Source of the DNA: Eubacteriales bacterium
Lineage (GTDB): Bacteria; Bacillota; Clostridia; Peptostreptococcales; Anaerovoracaceae
Assembly: GCA_028680875.1 (NCBI GenBank)
Contig: JAQUJQ010000127.1
Location: 1 to 5,231 of the forward strand
Direction: 5' to 3'
DNA: 5,231 nucleotides
Below are positions 1 to 5,231 of the stretch, one piece after another (position 1 is the stretch's first letter; each line of letters starts with the position of its first letter). Position numbers and translations under genes: made by a program. The notes beneath the pieces are model-generated. The model had not been told where the DNA came from. It did no database searches and saw only the letters and a program-made list of their open reading frames with translations.

Positions 1-70
1 CATCAACCACGGAATTGTTCCGATTCACCGTAATAATGGGCCCATTAAAAAAAATAATATCTGCTTTCAT
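1..70 (-). CDS. Probable amidohydrolase (YtcJ-like), N-terminal fragment
   Basis: Only the first 23 codons lie in the window; the gene runs off the left edge. The reading begins MKADIIFFNGPIITVNR, which fits the opening beta-strands of metal-dependent amidohydrolases of the Amidohydro_3/YtcJ type, whose N-termini typically read like 'ADLIxxNGxIITVD'. No metal-binding His residues are visible because they lie downstream of the visible part. The ATG at 70-68 is preceded by GGAGG at 80-76 with a 5-nt spacer, which sets the start. It lies on the same strand as the kinase/regulator pair and 134 bp beyond the regulator stop, with no convincing terminator between, so it may be transcribed both by read-through and from its own promoter. 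The family call rests on a short stretch; another cyclic amidase or deaminase of the superfamily is possible. Confidence 0.6.
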   Translation of the reverse strand, partial: MKADIIFFNGPIITVNRNNSVVD

Positions 71-115
71 AGGAACCTCCAATCTAAAACCAGAGCAAAA
101 GCACCCTTAACTCAC

Positions 116-144
116 ATTTTAAAATAGTCATAAGGGGAACACAA
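116..144 (-). promoter_or_regulatory. Candidate sigma-A promoter for the amidohydrolase gene
   Basis: Read on the minus strand, TTGTGT (144-139) and TAAAAT (121-116) are separated by exactly 17 bp. The -10 is a 5/6 match and the -35 keeps TTG. Transcription would start near 109, giving a leader of about 40 nt before the ATG at 70. The -35 is weak, which would suit a promoter that needs an activator. Confidence 0.35.
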
Positions 145-150
145 CCGAAC

Positions 151-169
151 AGAAGATATTTTAGAAGAT
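151..169 (-). repeat. 7-bp direct repeat, candidate response-regulator operator
   Basis: ATCTTCT occurs twice on the minus strand (169-163 and 157-151) with 5 bp between, a 12-bp period. The downstream copy ends 6 bp before the candidate -35 of the amidohydrolase promoter. OmpR/PhoB-family dimers usually bind tandem repeats of about 11 bp placed just upstream of a weak -35, so geometry and location fit. The same motif is not seen in the divergent region at 2663-2733, so a link to the neighbouring regulator is inference only. Confidence 0.3.
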
Positions 170-204
170 CTTAAAGAATTTTTAAAGTAATCATAATTTT
201 CTAA

Positions 205-930
205 TTATTTATTTTCTGCTAATAAATTATGATTGAATTTGTAACCTACGCCACGGACACTTAAAATATATTTTGGGTTACTTGCATTCCATTCAATCTT
301 TTTTCTCAGTGTGCTAATGTAAACCATGACTGTACGGGAATCTCCTTCCAAACTATTCATTTTCCATACATGTTCATATATTTGGTCGGCCGAAAAGATT
401 CGTTTCGGATTTTTGATAAACAGTTTTAATATATCAAATTCTTTAGCAGTCAAGTTTACAAGTTCTTCATTGACAAAGACCTCACGGGTTAGCATGTTAA
501 CGGTTAACCCGGGGAATTCAAAGTTTTGATTGTCTTCTTCAGTTTGATTTAAAAAATTTGATGATTGTTGTCTGCGAAGATGGGCTTTGATTCTGGCAAT
601 TAGTTCTCCCGGGAAAAAGGGTTTTGTCATATAATCATCGCCTCCTGCTGAAAGGGCTATGATTTTATCAATTTCTTCCGATTTGCAGCTGAGAAATAGG
701 ATGGGTACATTGGTTTTTCTTCGAATTTGCAATGAAAGATCTGTCCCCTCAATGTCAGGTAGCATAATGTCCAATATGATTAAGTCGGGTTGCTCATCTT
801 CTATAATTGCTAAAGCATCCTTGCCTGTGTAAGCAGAGAAAGGGAGGAAACCTTCTTTAATAATATAAGAACGTATTAAGTCATTAATGGCTTTTTCATC
901 ATCCACAATAAGAACTTTTTCTCCTGGCAT
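205..930 (-). CDS. OmpR/PhoB-family response regulator
   Basis: This 241-residue protein is a DNA-binding response regulator, the output half of the two-component system encoded here. The receiver domain (about 4-120) has the acidic pair Asp10-Asp11, phosphoacceptor Asp54 in LIILDIMLPD, switch Ser81, Tyr100 and invariant Lys103 in the KPF motif. A linker leads to a winged-helix DNA-binding domain (about 140-236) with LTAKEFDILKLF and the C-terminal VRGVGYKF wing typical of the OmpR/PhoB class. Length is normal for the family. The start is the ATG at 930: AAGGAGG at 946-940 lies 9 nt upstream. An in-frame TTG at 939 would abut that site and cannot be the start. The gene follows the kinase by 16 bp, and its ribosome binding site touches the kinase stop codon, so the two are one operon and probably translationally coupled. 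Likely targets are the divergent symporter and its own operon (inference). Confidence 0.95.
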   Translation of the reverse strand: MPGEKVLIVDDEKAINDLIRSYIIKEGFLPFSAYTGKDALAIIEDEQPDLIILDIMLPDIEGTDLSLQIRRKTNVPILFLSCKSEEIDKIIALSAGGDDYMTKPFFPGELIARIKAHLRRQQSSNFLNQTEEDNQNFEFPGLTVNMLTREVFVNEELVNLTAKEFDILKLFIKNPKRIFSADQIYEHVWKMNSLEGDSRTVMVYISTLRKKIEWNASNPKYILSVRGVGYKFNHNLLAENK

Positions 931-939
931 AATTACCAA

Positions 940-946
940 CCTCCTT
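940..946 (-). promoter_or_regulatory. Ribosome binding site of the response regulator
   Basis: AAGGAGG on the minus strand, 9 nt upstream of the ATG at 930 and directly next to the kinase TAG stop (949-947). It decides the regulator start in favour of ATG 930 over the upstream TTG at 939, and suggests that ribosomes ending the kinase can reinitiate on the regulator. Confidence 0.85.
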
Positions 947-2662
947 CTAGTCTTTATAAAGGGGTATTGTAAAAGTAAAGGTACTCCCCTTTCCTAACCG
1001 ACTTTTAGCATAAATTGTTCCCCTATGCGCTGCTATGATTTCTTTTGATATGGTCAAACCTAAACCAGTACCGGACATGCGTTTTTCTTCTGATCCTGTT
1101 GAGGACATATAAAATCTGTTGAATATATGAGGAAGATCATCCCGAGCGATTCCACAACCGTTATCGGTGACCGAAACGTAGAAGTTTTCCTTTGCACTAT
1201 CAATTCCAAACTTTATGATTATCCTGTCTTTCTCCTTGGTATATTTTATTGCATTAGATATAAAGTTTGCAAATACTTGGTCGATTCGTTCTAAATCAAT
1301 TATAAGATATTTATTAGATAAGGCTTCACGATCAATCTTATAACTGAGCGTTAACTGAGCAGCTTTTATATCCAATTTGTGCCGACTTATCAGATCTATG
1401 GCTAGTTCGTTCGCCTCTATCCTCATAAACTGCATAGAAAATTGTTTCGTTTCAAGCTTAGAAAGTTGAAACAAATCATTAATTAACCTTTCCATAGTAA
1501 GAGATTTAGCGAAAATAATATCGATGGCATCTTCTATTTGTTTGATGTCTTTAATAGTATCATCTTTAATAGCATTTATATAGCCTAATATGGAGGTGAT
1601 AGGGGTTTTCAATTCGTGGGATACATATGAAAGCAACAACTCCCTAGAGCGTTTTGATGCAATCAACTCATTTTCTGCGTTTTTCATTCTAGTAATATCT
1701 CGAATAATTCCTTCTACTGCTACTGCTTCACCGGCTTCATACAATGTAGAAATATTAAATTCAGCCCAAGTAGATGTTCCATTCTTGTGTATGATCTGAA
1801 AAACCCTGGAATAAGGTTCTCCAATATCTTCTTGATTGGCATGAAAGATGGCGGAAATATCCTTGAACTGGCTTGATGGAACCAATTGAAGATAAAATTT
1901 AGAGTCAGTATAAAAATCCTTTGGTGCATAGCCAGTCATTTCTTCTACGGAAGGGGTAATATAAATAAACGCAGGTTGAGGCTTCAATTTATAGTAAAAA
2001 ATTACATCTGTTGCATTTTCAGCTATAATTCGATAAAGGCGATCTGCCATATCAATGACACTACGAGTCTTGTGTAGATATATGATGAAGATACAAAAAT
2101 TCAATATATTAGAAAAAATAATCTCCATCAAGTATAGGCTTGCCAGGTTGCTATATCCCACTTCACAGATGGATAGCATTGCTTTTCCCATGCCCCATAG
2201 GATAAATACGAGAAGAGATAGGGCCTTTTCGAAGTTGGGGACTTCCCAATAGGTTATTACAATAAAACATAATGTAAACGTAATGATTACCTGATACATG
2301 GCAATTGGCAGAAAAACAGACAAGAGATCAAACTGATAGTAAGTTCCGATGACAATCCAAATTATCATATAGAGGGAAAAGCGATACCAATAGCTAGGGA
2401 TCTGTATATGCATAAAGGCATAAGCACTAAAAAGTAGAAAGAGGATATTTGACATATCAAATATTTTACGTAAGCCTAGAAAGTATATTTCACGGTCGCC
2501 CATATAAAGGATCAAAAACAACAAGCTTAAGGAATAGGAAACCCAACATAAGCCGAAAAATTTAATAAACTGTTCTTGGCTTCTGGTAAACATATAAAAG
2601 TATATTAATGACATAACCAGAGTCAAAACCACAAAGGCCACAATCAAGGTTGGAAGGTACAT
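947..2662 (-). CDS. Membrane-bound PAS-domain sensor histidine kinase
   Basis: This 571-residue protein is the sensor of the two-component system. About seven hydrophobic segments fill residues 3-196 (roughly 5-25, 35-53, 70-85, 93-109, 113-137, 147-168, 178-196), with no large extracytoplasmic loop, so any signal is likely sensed in or near the membrane. A PAS domain follows (about 205-325; TPSVEEMTGY near 236-245), ending in a PAC-like GIIRDITRMKNAE. The HisKA domain carries phosphoacceptor His349 in SHELKTP, and the HATPase domain shows the N box (Asn470 in FISNAIKYT), G1 (DNGCGI, 500-505), F box (IFNRFY) and G2 (GTGLGL, 531-536). All catalytic motifs are intact. The ATG at 2662 is preceded by GAGGTGA (2675-2669). 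The kinase precedes the regulator in the operon, whereas in many OmpR-type pairs the regulator comes first. The signal is unknown; the divergent symporter suggests a transported solute or its metabolic effect (inference). Confidence 0.93.
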   Translation of the reverse strand: MYLPTLIVAFVVLTLVMSLIYFYMFTRSQEQFIKFFGLCWVSYSLSLLFLILYMGDREIYFLGLRKIFDMSNILFLLFSAYAFMHIQIPSYWYRFSLYMIIWIVIGTYYQFDLLSVFLPIAMYQVIITFTLCFIVITYWEVPNFEKALSLLVFILWGMGKAMLSICEVGYSNLASLYLMEIIFSNILNFCIFIIYLHKTRSVIDMADRLYRIIAENATDVIFYYKLKPQPAFIYITPSVEEMTGYAPKDFYTDSKFYLQLVPSSQFKDISAIFHANQEDIGEPYSRVFQIIHKNGTSTWAEFNISTLYEAGEAVAVEGIIRDITRMKNAENELIASKRSRELLLSYVSHELKTPITSILGYINAIKDDTIKDIKQIEDAIDIIFAKSLTMERLINDLFQLSKLETKQFSMQFMRIEANELAIDLISRHKLDIKAAQLTLSYKIDREALSNKYLIIDLERIDQVFANFISNAIKYTKEKDRIIIKFGIDSAKENFYVSVTDNGCGIARDDLPHIFNRFYMSSTGSEEKRMSGTGLGLTISKEIIAAHRGTIYAKSRLGKGSTFTFTIPLYKD

Positions 2663-2678
2663 TCTTTTTCACCTCACG

Positions 2679-2707
2679 TTTCGTTTGCAATTTTATTATG
2701 TTATAAT
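2679..2707 (+). promoter_or_regulatory. Extended -10 promoter of the symporter gene
   Basis: TATAAT at 2702-2707 is a perfect -10 and is preceded by TATG plus one base, forming the extended -10 TATGTTATAAT (2697-2707). The -35 position at 17 bp (TTTCGT, 2679-2684) is poor and lies in a CGTTTCGTTT tandem (2677-2686). An extended -10 can compensate for a weak -35. Transcription would start near 2714, with a leader of about 20 nt that is mostly the ribosome binding site. Confidence 0.6.
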
Positions 2708-2723
2708 ATACAAAAAATAGCAA
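2695..2723 (-). promoter_or_regulatory. Candidate promoter of the kinase-regulator operon
   Basis: On the minus strand TTGCTA (2723-2718, 4/6) and CATAAT (2700-2695, 5/6) are 17 bp apart. Transcription would start near 2688, about 26 nt before the kinase ATG at 2662. It lies face to face with the symporter promoter, and the two -10 regions share bases. Confidence 0.5.
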
Positions 2724-2733
2724 GGAGTGTGGC

Positions 2734-4200
2734 ATGGCTACTTCTACCCCTGTGTTGATGATTATTTTTTTCTTCGCCTTCGTTCCTTTGGTTCTGGCGG
2801 AGGTGGCAAGGAAAAGAGCGGTACCAACCATTGAGAATTTTTTTTTGCAGGATAGAAAGATGCCTTTGGTTATGGTGTTCTTTACCGTCTATTCTACATG
2901 GGTAAGCTCTTTTGCATTTTTAGGGGGATCTTCTTATTTCTATTCCATGGGCCCTGTCTATTTAACTGCCTTTGCGTGGAACGTCTTATTTGGTATCATG
3001 TTTATGGTGATTGGCAAGAGAATTTGGTATTATGGAAAGGCACAAAGCTATATCACTCCCACAGATTTTTTTAATGATATTTATGCATCCCCTATCTTGA
3101 ATTTATTTATTACTTCTATTATGTTGGTGTTTACCTTGCCCTATCTGCAAATACAGCTTTTAGGTGGGGCATATATTATTGAGATTGCATCCAATGGGAT
3201 GATTCCATATAAAATCAGTGGCTTGTTGTTTTACTTGATTATCATAATCTATCTTTGGGCCGGTGGATTGCGGGCAGTAGCCTTGGCAGATATTTTTTAC
3301 GGAATCTTAATTTTCATTTCCATGCTGACTATGGGTTTTTTCTTCATAGCAAAGGCAGGGGGCATAGACTACGTTTTTGAAACCATACATGAAATAGGAA
3401 GAGTTAATTTAACTATCACATCGGATTTTAACAATTCAGGAATTCTTCTTTGGCTCTCTATGTTTGCAGTTATTCCTGTAGGAGCAATAATGGGACCTCA
3501 ACTTTGGATTAGGGCCTATGCGGTAGAAAGAAAAACAACTTTTCATATTATGCCCTTTCTAATTACTTTTGCCACCATTATGTATCTGGGAAGTATCTTG
3601 TCAGGAAGTGCCGGGATTCTTTTGCTTCCCGGCGTGGAAGAAACGGATACAATCATACCAAAGATGCTGCTCCTCTATGGAAGTGAAATCCTTGCAGCTT
3701 TATGCTTTTGTGGGATTGCAGCTGCCGCATTGTCCACTGCCAACTCACAGATTCACGCAGTAGCCGCTATTTATACAATTGATATACACAAACGGTATAT
3801 ACAAAAAAACGCATCGGAGAACAGATTAGTAGCGATTGGAAAGTGGGTTGTGCTGTTTATATCAGCAACGGCTTACTTCCTTATGCTGCAATACCCCGGT
3901 TTAATTATTGAAACAGGGGTATTGGCTATGGGTGGAACAGCACAAGTAATTGTTCCTACATTAGGAGCGCTCTTTTGGAATAAATCCAATTATAGAGCTG
4001 CAATTCTCGGTCTATCCATTGGAATTCTTTGTTTAACTATATTAAAGACAGCTTTTGATTTAAATGCTAGTCTTTGTGGGATTATTGCACTTATTATTAA
4101 TGGAGTATTATTTATAGTTGGAAGTATTTGGTTAAAACCCAATGCAGAGACCAGATTTAAGATAACTCAATATAAGAGGGACTACGATCAAAACAATTAA
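2734..4200 (+). CDS. Sodium:solute symporter (SSS family) permease
   Basis: A 488-residue integral membrane protein of the SSS family (PutP, PanF, vSGLT; TC 2.A.21), which typically couples Na+ entry to uptake of an organic solute. It has about 13 hydrophobic segments along its whole length, normal for the family. Visible hallmarks are TVYSTWVSSFAFLGGSSYFY (51-70) in the first core helices, WAGGLRAVALADIFYG (175-190) matching the family's GGxxAVxxTDxxQ region, GPQLWIRAYA (254-263), and AAAALSTANSQ (329-339). Ser334-Thr335 in the last motif align with the Ser-Thr pair that binds Na+ in PutP, which supports Na+ coupling. The ATG at 2734 follows AAGGAG (2722-2727) with a 6-nt spacer. It is transcribed divergently from the sensor kinase across 71 bp and ends at a terminator hairpin, so it is probably monocistronic. 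The solute cannot be predicted; proline, pantothenate, a sugar or a carboxylate would all be guesses. Confidence 0.92.
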   Translation: MATSTPVLMIIFFFAFVPLVLAEVARKRAVPTIENFFLQDRKMPLVMVFFTVYSTWVSSFAFLGGSSYFYSMGPVYLTAFAWNVLFGIMFMVIGKRIWYYGKAQSYITPTDFFNDIYASPILNLFITSIMLVFTLPYLQIQLLGGAYIIEIASNGMIPYKISGLLFYLIIIIYLWAGGLRAVALADIFYGILIFISMLTMGFFFIAKAGGIDYVFETIHEIGRVNLTITSDFNNSGILLWLSMFAVIPVGAIMGPQLWIRAYAVERKTTFHIMPFLITFATIMYLGSILSGSAGILLLPGVEETDTIIPKMLLLYGSEILAALCFCGIAAAALSTANSQIHAVAAIYTIDIHKRYIQKNASENRLVAIGKWVVLFISATAYFLMLQYPGLIIETGVLAMGGTAQVIVPTLGALFWNKSNYRAAILGLSIGILCLTILKTAFDLNASLCGIIALIINGVLFIVGSIWLKPNAETRFKITQYKRDYDQNN

Positions 4201-4209
4201 AGGATTAGA

Positions 4210-4252
4210 AGACGACGGTTAGGGATGACGTCACTAACCGTCGTTTCTCTAT
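4210..4252 (+). terminator. Rho-independent terminator of the symporter gene
   Basis: A perfect 11-bp stem, ACGACGGTTAG (4212-4222) with CTAACCGTCGT (4234-4244), extended by a G-U and an A-U pair, starts 9 nt after the stop codon and is followed by TTTCTCTAT. The 11-nt loop region contains the 8-bp palindrome TGACGTCA (4226-4233). The U tract is only moderate, so the next hairpin may act as back-up. Confidence 0.75.
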
Positions 4253-4290
4253 AAAAAGTGCCCGCTCTTAGGAACGGGCACATATATTTT
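4253..4290. terminator. Bidirectional terminator hairpin between symporter and miniprotein genes
   Basis: GTGCCCG (4258-4264) pairs with CGGGCAC (4275-4281) in a perfect 7-bp GC-rich stem; after a C-A mismatch two more pairs (4266-4273, 4267-4272) close a four-base loop. On the minus strand it is followed by TTTTTATAG, a good U tract, 16 nt after the miniprotein stop codon. On the plus strand it is followed by ATATATTTT, so it can also stop read-through from the symporter. Confidence 0.75.
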
Positions 4291-4296
4291 ATCATT

Positions 4297-4410
4297 TTAT
4301 CTGCATTTACGGTGATGGCAATGTGGGTAGCAGATACAGCATCGGCAGCGACCGGAGCAACAATGGACACCGACTGCATAGCCGATTACCAATGGAACAA
4401 TGCAAGGCAT
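4297..4410 (-). CDS. Cys/His-rich miniprotein, 37 aa, unknown function
   Basis: The ATG at 4410 opens a 37-codon frame ending in TAA at 4299-4297. The first third (residues 3-15, CIVPLVIGYAVGV) is hydrophobic; the rest is packed with Cys and His plus basic residues: Cys at 3, 17, 18, 22, 24, 25, 27, 31 and 36, His at 16, 30, 32 and 33. The pattern from residue 17 is CC-x3-C-x-CC-x-C-x3-C-x4-C. Support that it is real: AAGGGAGG (4426-4419) lies 8 nt before the ATG, a strong terminator lies 16 nt after the stop, and it fills an otherwise empty gap. The composition suggests metal binding or a disulfide-rich peptide, possibly membrane-anchored or spore-associated, but none of this is shown. It does not resemble the ranthipeptide/SCIFF, YjcZ or metallothionein patterns I know. 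No modification, export or immunity gene is visible next to it. A chance ORF cannot be excluded. Confidence 0.6.
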   Translation of the reverse strand: MPCIVPLVIGYAVGVHCCSGRCRCCICYPHCHHRKCR

Positions 4411-4518
4411 GATATCAACCTCCCTTCGCTGTTCGATTCAGTATATGCGAATTCGACAAGAAAGGCTACTTTCATGTTCTTCCTTTATGATAGAATAGAG
4501 CAAATGTTGAGGTGAGTG
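4411..4518. promoter_or_regulatory. Divergent control region, miniprotein / DUF362 gene
   Basis: These 108 bp separate two head-to-head genes and should hold both promoters, but no strong sigma-A pair is visible. On the minus strand CATATACT (4447-4440) would put a transcript start just upstream of the miniprotein ribosome binding site. It fits a -10 for sigma-A (TATACT) or, by the CATA-NNN-T pattern, a mother-cell sporulation sigma factor, but no matching -35 is evident. On the plus strand TATGAT (4486-4491) and TAGAAT (4491-4496) are possible -10 elements for the DUF362 gene, also with poor -35 regions. Confidence 0.35.
4419..4426 (-). promoter_or_regulatory. Ribosome binding site of the miniprotein
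   Basis: AAGGGAGG on the minus strand with an 8-nt spacer to the ATG at 4410. It is the main reason to treat the 37-codon frame as a gene, because no other minus-strand start codon lies at a suitable distance from it. Confidence 0.65.
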
Positions 4519-5231
4519 ATGAGTAAGGTTATTATAAAAGAATGTTCGAAATATGAAGTCAAAAGAATAATTGATGCAATAAATCAGGGAATGGATTTAT
4601 TAGGCGGATGGGATTTGTTACTGAAACCGGCCCTTAAAACTTCTTCTGGGCCTTTAAAAGTCTTATTAAAACCTAATTTAATCAGTCCGAGAAGTCCGGA
4701 TTCAGCTGCTATTACCCATCCTGAAATTCTCCGGGCATTGATACGAATATTGAAAGAGAGAGGCTGTGAAGTATGGATCGGTGACAGCACCGGCGGTGCA
4801 ATCGCCGGATCAGCACCAACCGCACGGGCACTGAAAGTATCCGGTTATGAAGGTGTAGCAGCGGAGGAAGGAGCATTAATCAAGAATTTTGATCGGGAAG
4901 GTGTAGTGGAAGTAAATAAAATGTTCATTGCCAAACCCATGTTTGATGCGGATGTAGTTATCAATGTACCTAAATTGAAAACCCATTCTATGACTATGTA
5001 CACCGGTGCTGTAAAAAACCTGTATGGTTGTATTCCAGGCTTAAAAAAAGCCGAGTACCATAAGGCAGCCCCCAATCCCTTGGATTTTGGAAAGGTAATT
5101 GCACAAATCCATTTAGCTACACGAGTCAATCTTCATATTATGGATGGTATTGTAGCTATGGAGGGAGAAGGCCCAACAGGAGGTGATCCGTATCCGACAG
5201 GGAAAATACTGATCAGTCAGGATCCTTTGGC
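4519..5231 (+). CDS. DUF362 family protein, N-terminal part
   Basis: The 237 complete codons visible match the DUF362 family (COG2006), conserved proteins of unknown biochemical role that are common in anaerobic bacteria and archaea and often carry a C-terminal 4Fe-4S ferredoxin domain; that part lies beyond the window. Visible family motifs are VLLKPNLISPRSP (48-60), ITHPEILRA (65-73), VWIGDSTGG (85-93), VINVPKLKTH (147-156), GAVKNLYG (163-170) and MDGIVAMEGEGPTGGDP (208-224). No Cys cluster occurs in this part. The ATG at 4519 is preceded by GAGGTGA (4509-4515), with its GAGG core 6 nt upstream. A GTG one codon earlier is in frame but too close to that site. No break is seen up to the right edge. 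It may belong to a redox or cofactor pathway, but neighbours to the right are needed to say which. Confidence 0.88.
   Translation, partial: MSKVIIKECSKYEVKRIIDAINQGMDLLGGWDLLLKPALKTSSGPLKVLLKPNLISPRSPDSAAITHPEILRALIRILKERGCEVWIGDSTGGAIAGSAPTARALKVSGYEGVAAEEGALIKNFDREGVVEVNKMFIAKPMFDADVVINVPKLKTHSMTMYTGAVKNLYGCIPGLKKAEYHKAAPNPLDFGKVIAQIHLATRVNLHIMDGIVAMEGEGPTGGDPYPTGKILISQDPL

Larger units (their letters stand above)
71..204 (-). other. Intergenic leader between regulator and amidohydrolase
   Basis: These 134 bp contain the candidate promoter and the direct repeat described separately, plus the amidohydrolase ribosome binding site at 80-75. No hairpin followed by a U tract is visible after the regulator stop codon; the AAGATCTT palindrome at 165-172 is too short and AT-rich. 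Read-through from the kinase-regulator operon into the amidohydrolase is therefore possible. No credible small ORF is seen. Confidence 0.5.

Noticed and set aside
165..172. AAGATCTT palindrome after the response regulator as a terminator
   Set aside because: The stem is too short and AT-rich and no U tract follows it in the minus direction.
2562..2831. Minus-strand 89-codon open frame overlapping the kinase and symporter starts
   Set aside because: It covers the divergent promoters and the first codons of two well supported genes and has no family resemblance.
4197..4379. Minus-strand 60-codon open frame in another frame over the same region
   Set aside because: It has no ribosome binding site at a suitable distance and reads through both terminator hairpins; the Cys-rich frame has the start signals.
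4453..4458. TCGACA as a -35 for the DUF362 gene
   Set aside because: It is a 5/6 match to TTGACA, but no -10-like hexamer lies 16-18 bp downstream; the nearest TATGAT is 27 bp away.
4258..4515. Plus-strand 85-codon open frame across the miniprotein region
   Set aside because: It begins inside a terminator hairpin, has no ribosome binding site before its start codon, and its sequence is explained as the antisense of the better supported 37-codon gene.
4531..4562. Minus-strand promoter inside the DUF362 5' end for the miniprotein (TTGACT at 4562-4557 with TTTTAT or TATAAT)
   Set aside because: The perfect TATAAT (4536-4531) is 20 bp from TTGACT, too far, and the 17-bp alternative gives a poor -10 (TTTTAT). 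It would also need a leader of more than 100 nt. It is kept only as a fallback if no start maps near 4433.
4584..5129. Two minus-strand open frames inside the DUF362 gene
   Set aside because: They are antisense shadows of a strongly conserved coding sequence with clear family motifs on the plus strand.

Overview
The window looks like part of a low-GC, Gram-positive, probably anaerobic and endospore-forming bacterium of the Clostridia. This rests on the AT-rich sequence, strong AGGAGG-type ribosome binding sites, sigma-A-like promoters and a DUF362 protein, a family common in anaerobes. The species cannot be fixed from the sequence alone.

Layout, left to right. Positions 1-70 (minus) hold the first 23 codons of a probable amidohydrolase. 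Positions 71-204 are a leader with a candidate promoter and, just upstream of it, a 7-bp direct repeat that could bind an OmpR-type regulator. Positions 205-930 and 947-2662 (both minus) encode a two-component system, with the 7-TM/PAS histidine kinase gene first and the OmpR/PhoB-type response regulator gene second, 16 bp apart. Positions 2663-2733 are a short divergent control region with two face-to-face promoters that overlap. Positions 2734-4200 (plus) encode a sodium:solute symporter (SSS) family transporter. Positions 4201-4290 carry two hairpins that act as terminators, the second probably in both directions. Positions 4297-4410 (minus) hold a 37-codon ORF for a Cys/His-rich miniprotein with a strong ribosome binding site and its own downstream terminator. 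Positions 4519-5231 (plus) are the start of a DUF362 protein, cut by the window edge.

How the genes may work together (inference). The kinase/regulator operon and the symporter share one small divergent control region, so the sensor probably controls uptake of its cognate solute, and the downstream amidohydrolase may process it. The solute cannot be named from sequence. The miniprotein and the DUF362 gene are head to head across 108 bp and form a separate module behind the terminators. The least expected item is the miniprotein: 9 Cys and 4 His in 37 residues, which I do not recognise as a known family.
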